Assembly (NCBI GenBank): GCA_031213475.1
Contig: JARUPZ010000010.1
Location: forward strand, 1,927,001-1,991,000
Direction: 5' to 3'
DNA length: 64,000 bases
DNA from: Nereocystis luetkeana
Lineage: Eukaryota > Sar > Phaeophyceae > Laminariales > Laminariaceae
How positions within the stretch are numbered: position 1 is the stretch's first letter; the number at the start of each line of letters is the position of its first letter. A program made the position numbers and the translations under genes. The notes under the pieces were generated by a model. It saw only the letters and a list, made by a program, of their open reading frames with translations. It had not been told where the DNA came from and did no database searches. Positions 47,544-59,500 of the stretch are shown in pieces.

Positions 47544-50500
47544 AGCGGTAGCGGCTCGTCGGCGAAAACTGCGCCCGGGAAGTCGGTGCTCAACGCGCTT
47601 GCCTTTGGGAGACCGCGGGCGCCTATCGCAGCGCGGCTCTGGGCTTATCTCCAGCGGCGGCAGAACTTGGGACTGTACGCGGAAGGGGGGAGCAAAGCGG
47701 CGGAGGGGGAGGCGGGGGGGGCAGACGGAGGGGTGCAGTCCGCTCTGTTCTTGTTTTGCTCGGCGTGCAGGTGGGTCGGAGATGAGTGGGTTTGGAACCG
47801 GGGTGCGGGGGGGGGGGGGGGTTTGCTCGCCTCTTTTTCCGTTTGGGTGAAACGCCAAAACGCCTCTTCCCTTTTTTAGCACTGTGCTTGGGGGGTAGCG
47901 GGCGTGCAAGGATGCCGAAATCATGTGGCACGATGAGTAGAGCAGAGGCGTACATTTTTTGCGATATTTTTTGCGATAATTAATGGTCTCACCGTAAGTC
48001 CTCGCACCGTAGGAGGTACAGCAGTACCTTATTCCCGCCCCCTCCCCCCCTATTCATCTACTATCCTCTGCCTTCTTTCCGCCGCCGCCTGATTTGTCGG
48101 TGCAGCCACCAACTTCTTGCGCTCGACGACGAGGAGTTCTACGAGAAACAGAGGCCTCTCACGCTTGAGGAGTTTCGTCAGCTGGCGGTTTTCCTCAAGA
48201 ATTGGCTGTGCCGGTGAGTCACGAAGGGGGGTTTCGGGCTGGTCGATTGGTTGCCGCAATTTTTAACAGTACATCAGTTGCCGCACGTATTCGGTGGTGT
48301 TAACGTAGTGTAGGTGTTGGGAGGTAATGTTACCGTACGTTTTTGTTTTTTTGATGTTATCAATAGTTACGTTAGGGGTGGAGTTACGGTACCACTGCCT
48401 AGGGCATGTTTACCTTGTTAGGTACCGTAGATGTTGCTGTAGCTATCGTTAATGTAGTTGATTGATCCCGTTACAGGTATCAGGTGTCAGTTACCGTTCC
48501 AGGTATCAGGTGTTAGTTACCGTTATCGAAGGTGTTAGTTACCGTTACAGCTCTCAGGTGGCAGTTGCCGTTACAGATATCAGGTGTTCTTTGCCGTTAC
48601 AGGTATCAGGTGTCAGTTACCGTTGTATGCATCAGGTGTTAGTTACCGTTACGGGTATGAGGTGTTAGTTATGGCTACGGGTATCAGGTGTTAGTTACCG
48701 TTACGGGTATCAGGTGTTAGTTACCGTTACAGGAATCAGGTGTTAGTTACCGTTACGGGTATCAGGTGTTAGTTACCGTTACGGGTATCAGGTGCTAGTT
48801 ACCGTTACAGGTACCAGGTGTTAGTTATCGGTACATATATCAGGTGTTAGTTACCGTTATAGGTATTAATAGCAGGTGTTAGTTTCCGTTATATGCATCA
48901 GGTGTTAGTTACCGTTACGGGTATGAGATGTTTGTTACAGTTACAGATATGGGGTGGTAGGTACCGTTACAGGTATCAGGTATCAGTAGTAGTTACCATC
49001 ACAGATATCAGGTTTGGTTATCGTAGCGTAGCAGGACTGCTCGCATGCATGGCCGATTCGGCTGCCCCCGCCGAATTGTCCCCCCCCCCCCTCCGATGTT
49101 TCCATGCCTCCCTCCCATCGTTCCCCAGGGTTTCCACACTGCGCTTATGAAGTTATATCGTAAGGATGGCATCGTGCCGGCTCAAATCACATCACATCAT
49201 ATCGTATACTACAGTATACCAATAGCGAGTAACACCCGATTGCATCATACCATATATTTTGCATAGTACCAGGGCATTTTACATAAATTTAAACCAAATC
49301 GTGTTCTTTCGTTGTACGAGGCCGCACGCCGAGCAATCGCCATCACACCCGGTGCCATTGCAGCAGCGAAGACCATCTGTGAATGGGCCTTGATGCAGCA
49401 GGAAGCGAGTTAGCCCTAGCGTTCAGATACGAACGCATCAATCACCAATGTTGTCGCACGCGAGAAAACGATCGAGTACAAATAGTCTACCGTACCACCC
49501 TGTCCGGGAATATAGGAATGGTTTCATTATAAACATGGAAATGAGCGATTCCTTACATTTCCGCTCAGAGTGGTAAGTACGCACGAGTACATACAGCAGC
49601 ACCATGCAGGTTTCAGGCGCGTGGTCAGCGCAACCTTGGCCGCAAGGCTCATCAAGCCTGGCTGGACGCACAGCAACAACTTGCCCGTGAGCTAGAGGTG
49701 GGGCGCGCTGCCACGGAGATGCAGGCAGCGCCGTCGAACTCTCGGTCTCGACGAAGTGCAGTATAGCAACACGCGGCCGATTGTCGATGCTGCTGGGTGG
49801 GTATGTCCTTGTTTGCACGTGCGCAACAGCAGTAGACCAAGTCCACACACTGCGACAAGATGGGTTTCACAGGGGGGGCAGCATTCTCGTGCTGCTGGTC
49901 GCCAGTCCCAAGCCCCCCCCCCCCCCCCCCCCCAGGAACGTGCGATTCGTTCACGCTCGCGCGTCCGTGTCGACGCTGCTGCTCTACGCTCTGGGCTTGG
50001 TTGTGCGCTGTCCTGTATCACGCTTCGTACAAAAGCAAGGCTGACTTTTTCTTCAGCGCGTAGCTCAACGCCACAACATCGATGCCGGCATTAGTTTTCA
50101 TTTTCACTTTCAGAGGCAGCATCATAGAACGATTTTTTATGGTGGCAACTTGTTTTTTTCGCAGTCACGGATTGGTTAATTTCCTAGAGTTTTTTCCCCC
50201 CAGATAACGACCATGTGACATTCTATGTTTTTTTGACGTACTAAAACGAATCCATTCCCACCCGTAACTGTAGTACCATGCCTTTTATATAGCTTTGAGT
50301 CAAGTCATTTTACGTATATCGTACGTATCATGTCATACCACACCATGTTACATGACATCATACCAAATAACACCAACAACAACTATTAATAGCTGGTATT
50401 ATCGTGTTGTATGTGATAGGCTATACTGGCTGGACCCGGTCATTCCTCGGCTGCTGGAGGAAAGCCTGCCGTTGGACCCCACGGCGGCCCTGGGGCACTG

Positions 50501-53500
50501 TGAGGACCGGCTTAGGGAGGCGTTCCTGCTGCTATCAGCGACCCGGCTCTTCAACCAGCTCTACGAGCGAAACACCAGGTCTGTTCATGGTGGGCATACG
50601 TCGAAAGGTAAAGATAAGAACATTTTTTCGGGTAGCTTCCTGTTGAACGGTGCGGCTCTCGGGGTTTGCCCAGCTGGACAACTGGGAATGGGATGGCACA
50701 CGTAAGAGAACGTAATTACGATATGATGTGTACGAGGAACGAAAACTATGAAACACGTTGCGGCCGACGTGCGGTGGTGTGGTGGTGTGTGATAGATACA
50801 TAGCCTGCCCAAGACGAGTCTTTGACGATTCAATCGGCCGAACTCGCAGCTGATGTGTTTGTGGAATCTGACGGAATGTGTGAGCTGTCATGCTGTAAGG
50901 CATGTGAGCTCTCTCTCTCTGACCGTCTCCCCCTCTCCCCTTGCGTTCATCACTCCCATAAAAAACTCCGCGGTCGTTGTCGTTGTTGCTGCTGATGCTG
51001 CTGTTGTTGCTTTGCAGGCGGAGTTTCCTCGACGCAGAGGAGTGGTACTGGAAAGCCATTTCTGCCAAGGAGCTGTCTCCGCCCGATCGAGGTACGAGAC
51101 AGATAGAAACCGAATCGGACAGGGCAAGCCCAAACCGAACCGAACCAAAACCAAACCGAATACTCGTAGAACTAAACACACCCGACCCAAGCCAAACCAA
51201 ACCGAATCAAACCGAACAAACTCTTAAGCCAAACCGAACAAACACAAACCGAACACACTCGAACCAAACCGAGCCAAACTACACCAAGCCTAATAGACCA
51301 AACGAAACCATATCGTACCAAACCACACCAAATGAAAGCAGTAGCGTGCATAGAAGCGAGTACGCAGAGTAGAAACGAAGCAAACCATCCCTCCGACTGA
51401 CACGTAGACGAGCATTCGCGCTTGTTTTGTTTCCTGCTGGCGTTCCCACTAGGGGCGGCGCTGATGTATTTCTACCTGTGTCTTATGTGCCCATGCCCAT
51501 GTATGTTTATGTATTTTCGTTTTGTTGCCCTTCTCCGTGTCTAGGCTGTGAGCGGACTGTATGTAGACCGCGTGTAGATCGTGTAGACTGTGCAGGCTGT
51601 GTGTAGACCGTGGTTGTTGAGTTCACATCTGTCTATAGAATGTGTATGTGTATGACAGTCTGGTGTGCGTGTACACTGTTCGTCTCAAATGAGCTGCCGC
51701 CGCCGCCGCCGCCACCTGCCGCCGCTGGTGACCCCTCTCACGCCGCTCGCTGCTGTTGACGCTCTGTTTTTTTTTCGCTGTCCCCGGTTTGGCCTTTGCT
51801 CGCGCACACACGGATGCCCCCCCGCCCATATGACAGGAGACCCTCGGTTCGCGTTTTTGAGCAGGGGCAACCTTGCCGCCGTGCTCACCAACATCCCTCA
51901 GGTGATTGATTTTCAAACGAAAGCACCGCACAGATATTGGTGGCTGTGTCACATGTAGTGTTATTCCACCCTGCTCGGGGTTTCCACGGTGCGCGGGATT
52001 GCGTTTTTTGAGTATAGTACCGGTATCAGGGGGCTCGGCGCTAAGCTTTCGCCTTAATCCCTCCCCCGTTGTCTGAAAACATTATCGATGTTTCGTGTAT
52101 GCTTCTACAGTAGTGCTATTCACTACCAGGGTAATAAGACAGTGCCTATTAATGGTAAGAGGCTGTCCGTTTGTTCAGGACCTTTTTTTTCTTGTCAACG
52201 TTTCTTCCGGCTTGTCGGCGATTTTCTGGGCGTTGTAATCCGTTTGCCCCGCACGCGGAACACACGGACGCGCTCACGCATGCATGCATGCGCATACCCT
52301 TGTTCGGAGAGGTGGTAACATCCATCCGTTACGTCCTCACCGTTGCGATGTTTTTTTTTGTTCTTTCTGCGTATATACGCTATTTTTTGTTTTGTTTTTG
52401 TCGCCAAAGCTCATTAACGCACCTTCTCTTTTTGAAAATAGTTCATTCGCTCTCCTCGTTGTTGTTTTTTTTTTTCTGACGTACCTGGTACTGCACTCGT
52501 TTTATCGTGTCGGTTTCTTTTTTGATATTTTTTCCTTCCCCTTTCTTTCTCATGGTATGATAGTAGCACCGTAATTTTTTCCTTTTCTTGTTGTAGGCGT
52601 TTTCGTCATTTATTTTATTTAAAAAAAAAAGAGAACTTGTTTCGCCTTTTTTCCCCTGCCTTTTTTTTTTTCGTTTTCCTCCTGCCATACGCGTGGCTGG
52701 CGCGTGCCCGCCCTCAGGTGGTCCCTTTTTTCCAGAGGGTGGCCATTTTCAGGCAGATGATCGACGCGGAGAAGGGAGAGCATCAGAGCAACCCCTCCTT
52801 AACAAGGGCGAGTACTTTTCGCCGCACCAAACATACTAGCAGGGTGCTTGCGAAAATGCTGGTTGGGTCGGGTGTGTTGTACTTGTACAAACAGTCTGTT
52901 TCCTATCTAATAGAAATCGCAACTCACAGAGAAATGAAATGCGGTGGGAAAAAGCGACCAAAAAAATGGCGGTTTTTAACCTGAGTATTCTTGGGTTGGG
53001 TAGGTCTGTGGGGTTGTTAGTCGTATGACCATAGAGACCCTCGCATTCGTACCATGCGGGGACGGAGCGCGTCGGGTTTTCACCGACCAGGCAGGCATTG
53101 CTTGCACCAAGCGCGAATTGCCGTGAGGTGTTCGGCGAGCCCTTCCAAGGGGTGAGCTGCATCCTATTAAGAACCGCTTGTCACGCGGAATTTTTTGCAT
53201 GGGAATGGGATCGTCGAGTTGATTGATTCGATTTTTTTTCTGGTGTGGCCACTTCCAGAGACACCACAATGAGCGTTTTCACTGTCGTGGCGCCAATTTT
53301 TTCCTTGAGCTCTACGGTGGCTCGATTGGTTGTTTTTTTGCCCCTGCCAGTTACTCCTCTGCCAAAGCACACGCGCAACAGCAGTGCTCCCTTTTTTGTC
53401 AATATAATCAACTCTTATCTACTCTCCACTAATCTTGTCTCGTCTTGCACCGGTATTGCTATCACGGGGGACCATAGCAAACAGGACCAAATTTTGTTGG

Positions 53501-56500
53501 TAAAAATATATATATATATATATAAAGGTCTTTGTGTGTAGTACCGTAGGTCCTATTTACTACGGTCCCCCCGTAATAGCTCTTTCACAAAATAGTTACC
53601 TAGAATCGGGAATACCTGGTACCTGTCACACTACAGCAGTACGTACGTAGTGCAGGGGAGTTGTCTTTCCCGTCAGTTTTCTACTAGACAACCAAACGGC
53701 GCGAGACTCGGTCGACGCTGTTGTTCGTGGTGGTGGTGGTGATACCGGTGGTGTTGGTGTTGGTTTTTGTGTTTGGTGTTGTGTTGTTGGCTCTGATGGT
53801 ATCTTTTTCTTTTTTTTTCATTTTTGATCGGGTGGTGATTTACTCCGCACTTGAAGCGTAAAGCAAGGGGTGGCCGTCTTGCGCGCGAACCGCTTCAACG
53901 CCAGCCAATCTAAGTGGCTTTTTTTATCTTATCTGATTTCTCTCATCCCTCATCCTTCCCTCTGCTTTTAGGGCTAACGTATACCGTTATGTCGACGCAT
54001 GTAGCTGGGCACTTCTGTGCTGTTTCTACTGACCTGGCAGGTGCATGCACAGACGAGTAAACAAGAGATGGAGGCCCCCACATTTTGTTATCGAGGGTTT
54101 TTGGTGTGCGATGCACGTTTTTTTTGCCACAAACTGCCGCAAGAGCAGCGGCCTGTTCGGCTCTTGCCGATGGAATACAACACGCGAATGGGTTGGCGTT
54201 CCACGAATTGTTGAGTGCACGAGCCCCCCCCTGCCCAAACATGCAACCTCCCACCTATTCGCGCACCCCCGACCCGTTGCCTTTCGTCCGTCCCTGGTTG
54301 CCCAGGGCTCCGCGCTGATTCGCATCCGGCGGGATACCATGTACGAGGACTCTGCGATGGAGCTCACGAAACTAGGTGAGCTAGTGGACGCCCGCCGTGG
54401 ACGATGTTTTGCTGCTCGTTTGTTGCTGTGGGCTCGCCTCCCTCCCTCCCTCCCTCCCTCCCTCCCTCCCTCCCTCCCTCCCTCCCTCCCTCCCTCCCTC
54501 CCTCCCTCCCTCCCTCCCTCCCTCCCTCCCTCCCTCCCTCCCTCCCTCCCTCCCTCCCTCCCTCCCTCCCTCGCTCCCGGGCATGTCGAGCGTGCATGTT
54601 CTGCGTGTTTGCCCTGCTTGATGAGTTGATAGCTCGGCTCGGCTCGACTCGTCTCAGGTTGGCTTGGCTTGACGCAGCTTGGCTTGGCTTGACTTGGGAG
54701 GCGTGAGATCATGTCCTGGAGAGGGAGGGGGTGGATGGGTGGAAGAGGGGCATAGCGGCCGTCTAGAGAGAAGAGCGGTACAGCAGGCTGCCCTCCCTCC
54801 CTCCCTCCCTCCCTCCCTCCCTCCCTCCCTCGTACCGAAACCTCGCTTGTTCTTCAGTGTAGTTCTCATCCGTGTTTTCTTCGTAGCGTATGTTTGGCTC
54901 TCGACTGTCGGCTTCAGGTGAAACCTTCGCTAGTCTGCTCGCTAGTCTGCCCAACCAGAGACGTGGGGCCTTCGTTTGCTATCGTCGGGTTGCCATCCCG
55001 CGGGCTTTGGGTTATTTTTGTTTTTATGTTCGTTTTGTTACTCACAGCTGTTCGACGTTTTAACTGCTTTAGAACAGCACTCACTTGTGGGGGCAAATAG
55101 TTCACTACGTTCTGGGAAAATTCTTCGGAACAGCACTCACGTTTGCGGGGGGAAACAATCTACTACGCTCCGGGAAAATACGGGGAAACCGGCAGTGGGG
55201 TTGGGGGGATGGGGGTGGGGTGAGGGTGGGGGTTGGGGGGACGGGGCGATAAGAGTTGAAATACTCTAATTGGAGTTGGAGAGTGGATCATTCTGCTTGG
55301 AATTTGAGCTGAAACTACGTACCTACTTGGAATTAGAGTGGGAATACGTCACGCGGAATCAGAGCTAGGGAGTTTTCACAGCAGTGAAAAGGTCAAGGGT
55401 CTCTATCTAACGCAGCGTTGGTATGTGTCAGAAACGGAACGCGTGCCCTTATTGTTGTGGTACGCACTCACCCTTTTTCTTGGTATGTTTTTTCCTTGGT
55501 TCCAAGGTTTGGCGCTGGAGCGTCTCTCTTTTCAGGCATTTTATTGATAATTTTGAGTCAGAAGCAGAGCACGTGTCCTTTCCGTTGTACTCATTCCATT
55601 TGTTTTGTTTCTCGTGTTCCTTGCGTTTTTCTCCTCGTTGTTTTTCAAGGTTCGGCGCTTAAGGGTCGGATTCAGATAACTTTCACGAACCGGCACGGGG
55701 TGGAAGAGGCGGGCATTGACGGCGGCGGCGTGTTCAAGGAGTACATGGACCTCCTGACCAAGAGAGCTTTCGACCCGCAGTACGCCCTGTTCCTCGCCAC
55801 GGAAGACCAGGTATTTGACATCGGGAACACTGCCCACAGCGGACGGATCAGATAGATCAGATATATCAGGCCCCCACCCAACGATGTAGCTATTCCGGGG
55901 CAGATATCGTGCTAACCTATGTGATCTAGTTCATGTCGCCGGGTGGGAACCGTATCATCTGCATGATCTAGTGCATGTTTCTTGGGTTGGATCTGTGATG
56001 TACAGATCCTACACTGCAACTCGAAGCGGCAGCTTAGGATCTACGGTAGATGGTATCGATGATCTATCTGATCTGTCTGATCTATCTGTTGATGATATGT
56101 AGATGGTCTATGGATGATATGTCGACGATCTGTGTATGATCTGTAGATGATCTGTGTGACGTGTGGGAATCGCCGTTCAGTCAACAAGAGTGCTGTTATA
56201 ACCCTCTTGAGACTTCACAGGGGGAAATTGATGATATCATGTGACGATTACATCACCGTGCCACCAGCGGGATTGGAGGATGAATGCAAGTAGACGTCGT
56301 GGCGGTTTCGGGCGCAAGCAAGATTATACCACTCGTACTGCTGGGCGTTTCGCGCTGCTCCTATTAATAGGCGGTTGGCAACAACACCCCACCAAAGTTG
56401 TCGTTGTTCTGGCCGCTATCTTCCACACCCTTTGGGGGATAAGCTGTGCTGGTGAGGGTCGTGCTTGTGCTGGTGGTGGCGTCGCGTGGAGCAAGTCTGT

Positions 56501-59500
56501 GCGCATCTGACCCGTGTGCTGTCAGGACGTGGCTGGAGTTGACAACTTGGCGCCGCAGCACCGCAGACTTGCCACCTGCGGTCGGTCTGACCAGAGCATT
56601 CGTGAAACGACGAGTATGCACCTATTATTGCCATCCCGCGCGGCACATTCACTGCATTTTAATTTCGTCGTCACCCGCGGGCGTGTGCCCCCCCCCCCCC
56701 CCCCCCCCTCCCCCCTCCTCTCCGGCCACCTTTTGCTTTCTTCCCTTCCCTCCGCCCCCCGGCGTCCCGACAATACGGTTTTGTCGCTGGTCATTCGGGC
56801 ATTTTCCGTTGTTTACCGGGCTGCTGTGCACGGTTCGGCATGACACAGTACCTGTTTCCCAACCCCGGCGCGTCAATGGTTGCCGAAGACTACCTGTTCC
56901 ATTTCGAATTTCTCGGACGGGTTCTGGCTAAGGCCGTCTTTGAGGACATCCTTGTCGAGCCGCAGTTCAGCCCAGTCTTCCTCAACAAGCTCCTGGGCAG
57001 GGTGAGCGAGGCGCGGTAGAGGGCGAGGGGGGCGACCGTTTCGTGAGACCGACCCCTAGTGCATTGATGCACGAACGCAGCGGTGTAGCAGATTAATCTT
57101 TGCAAGTGGCAAGGTGTAGCAGATGGTGGCTGTAGGGGAGCGGGGGGAAGACGGGGGTTAGCGGTGGGTGTTGTCTACGATCGCATGCTGGTGATATCGG
57201 AAGGTGGCCGAACTGGGGGTGGTGGTGTGGGTGGTGGTTGATGGTGTTGGTGATGGCGGTGATGGTATTGATGTTGATGTTGGTGGTCGTGGTGGTGTTG
57301 GTAAAGGAGGTGAATGTGGTGATTGTTGTGGGGATGGCGGTGGCGCCGGCAGCGGCGGAAGACGGTGAAAATGGCTTCGGTATTGTGGACTCGCACCAAA
57401 TACGGCACGCCGTTCGGGTTCAGGTTTGGGCGCTATGTGGTGAGGCGTGCGCTGCTATTTGCTGTACCTTTTGTAGCGGCCATCATATTACTCTGTTTTT
57501 GTCGCGCTCAGCCGGCGGAGACCTTAGGTATACGCGCTTGCTCAAAGCGTCCTGGCATTGCCGTCTCTCACTCTGACGCTGGTGTGACTGAACAAGGGCA
57601 ATCGTGGCTGCTCCCTTGTTCATCCCGTCGGTGGTGTTGGCGTGGGCACTAAGTGTGGTGGTCTCGTTTGTTTGTTGGCGGTGTTGGACCTTTTGCTGTC
57701 GCTAGTCCTAGTGGTGCTACGTTTTCTGGCCCGGTTAATGTTGCTGGGCACCAGGTATTATTGCTGTTGCTGGTGTCATTCTTCCGTTAACCGCAACCAT
57801 GCCCGTACTCACAGCGCGCGTCCTGGTTCAGCAGAAAGAGGGAAAGCCACGAAAGCGCGCACTCCTTTAGGCACGCCAAGATGCAATGCATTTAGATTTA
57901 ACCTCCCCCCGCCCCCCCCCCCGCCGCTTGGCGTTTCCCACTATTGTTGTCGTCGCAGCACAACTACATCGACGACCTCTACAGCTTGGACCCTGAGCTT
58001 TACCACAACCTGATGCAGCTCAAGGTGGGGCAGCTTTTCCCGAAACGGTTTCCCCCCTTCTCTCCCTCTCTCCCTTCCTCCCTTCCCCCCTCCCTCCCGC
58101 CCTTTCGTGTTGCCCCGCTTTATTAGAATCCCGCGTGGAGACGTCGCTGCCTTCTCCAGCTGCCCGGAGCGGTCGAACCATCGTTGTCTGTTCGCTGGTT
58201 TTGGTTACGCTCCGACGTCGCTTGTCTGGCCTTTTGGACCTTGTTCTCCCCGCTTTTGGTTTTAGCTGTTTCGCGCGGCATCGGTCGGCTTGTTTTTTGC
58301 GATCGACGATATTTACAGGTTTTGAAAGGCGGTTCTCCCTTAATCGCACCCTTTGCGGCGCAACACGCGTAACTGTTAGGTGCAACTACAGTAGTCTCGC
58401 CTTTCTTTGCGCCATCGGTGGATCATGGCTCTGGTATCATTTTTTTGTTTCAAATAGTAATGTACAGAGTTCCCGAAACATGACCACCATTTTTTAAAAT
58501 AAAAAAAATCGATCCAAACGATCCTTGAATATTGTGGCAGAGTGTTACACGTAACGTAATCTGTGAAATCAGCCACAGCCGAACGCAAGTCGTCGACCAT
58601 CCTCAACTTTGCTAGCTTCTGAACGGTGCGACAGTCGTACCTGTTCCGCGATACGAGTCGTTGTGAGGGACATACCAAGGTAACACCCACAGCCCGTAGT
58701 GTATGTACCGCTAGGTCGGTTTTCGCCTTCAAAATGCTTGGTACTTTCTTAAAAAAATGCTTGGCATTTTGGTTCAAAACGCTTGGCATTGGTTTGTATT
58801 TTGGAGGTTTTTCTTCGTGTTTTGCCTCTTAGTGGGCGTCCTAACCGCTGGGGTTCGTAATCGGCGCTGCTGCAGGCGATCGTTCAGAAGGGGGGCGACG
58901 TGACGGACCTGTGTCTCACCTTCAGCGCGAGCTCCTCTGCTTTCGGAACGACCAAGGTGAGGGGCCCTTCCCCGTTTCAATGGTTGAGAAGCTGAGGGAA
59001 ATGCAAAGTTCATACCATACGATGGTTGATGAATCGAGGAAAGAACGAAATTGTGGAACAATCGAAAAATCAAGCTTGATGAACTGGAAAGCGCGTTGGC
59101 GTTTAGCGAATTGGGGGCGGGACGGGGCCGGGGGGGGGGTGGGCGGCCGGCGTACTCATTTGTTGCTTGCCTTAGTCATTTGACCATTGACCACGCATCC
59201 CTTTCGAGACGGAGCACCATTCCTACTCCTATTAGAGACACCTCCAACATTTGGGCCGGGGGGGGGGTACTCATTTATTGCTTGCCTTAGTCATTCGGCC
59301 ATTGACTACGCATCCTTTTCGAGACGGAGCACCTTACGAGACGGGGTGGGGGGAGGTCTGTGTGTTTTCTGCGAGGGCGGCGGAGAGTGTCGTTGGTTTT
59401 TGAAGTCAAGTGCTAGGAGCAGGCTTTTGTGTTACTGTTGTGACTGACAGAAGAGCGTGCTTAAATACTCGGCCGCCGTGGAACAATAACCGGGCCCGGT

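Noticed and set aside
46251..47924. Minus-strand ORF of 557 aa
   Set aside because: Antisense shadow of UBE3C-like exon 7. The + frame carries the family match and correct splice phases.
48469..49020. Possible CRISPR-like array
   Set aside because: The units are contiguous and degenerate with no unique spacers, in an intron of a eukaryotic gene. It is a minisatellite.
54026..54712. ORFs with long Gly-Arg-Glu or Pro-Ser-Leu runs
   Set aside because: They come from the (CCTC)n array, which leaves all frames open.
58376..58789. Minus-strand ORF of 137 aa in UBE3C-like intron 16
   Set aside because: Considered as a decayed transposase because of the adjacent AT-rich, terminal-repeat-like sequence. 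I could not identify a catalytic motif or paired ends, so it is unsupported.
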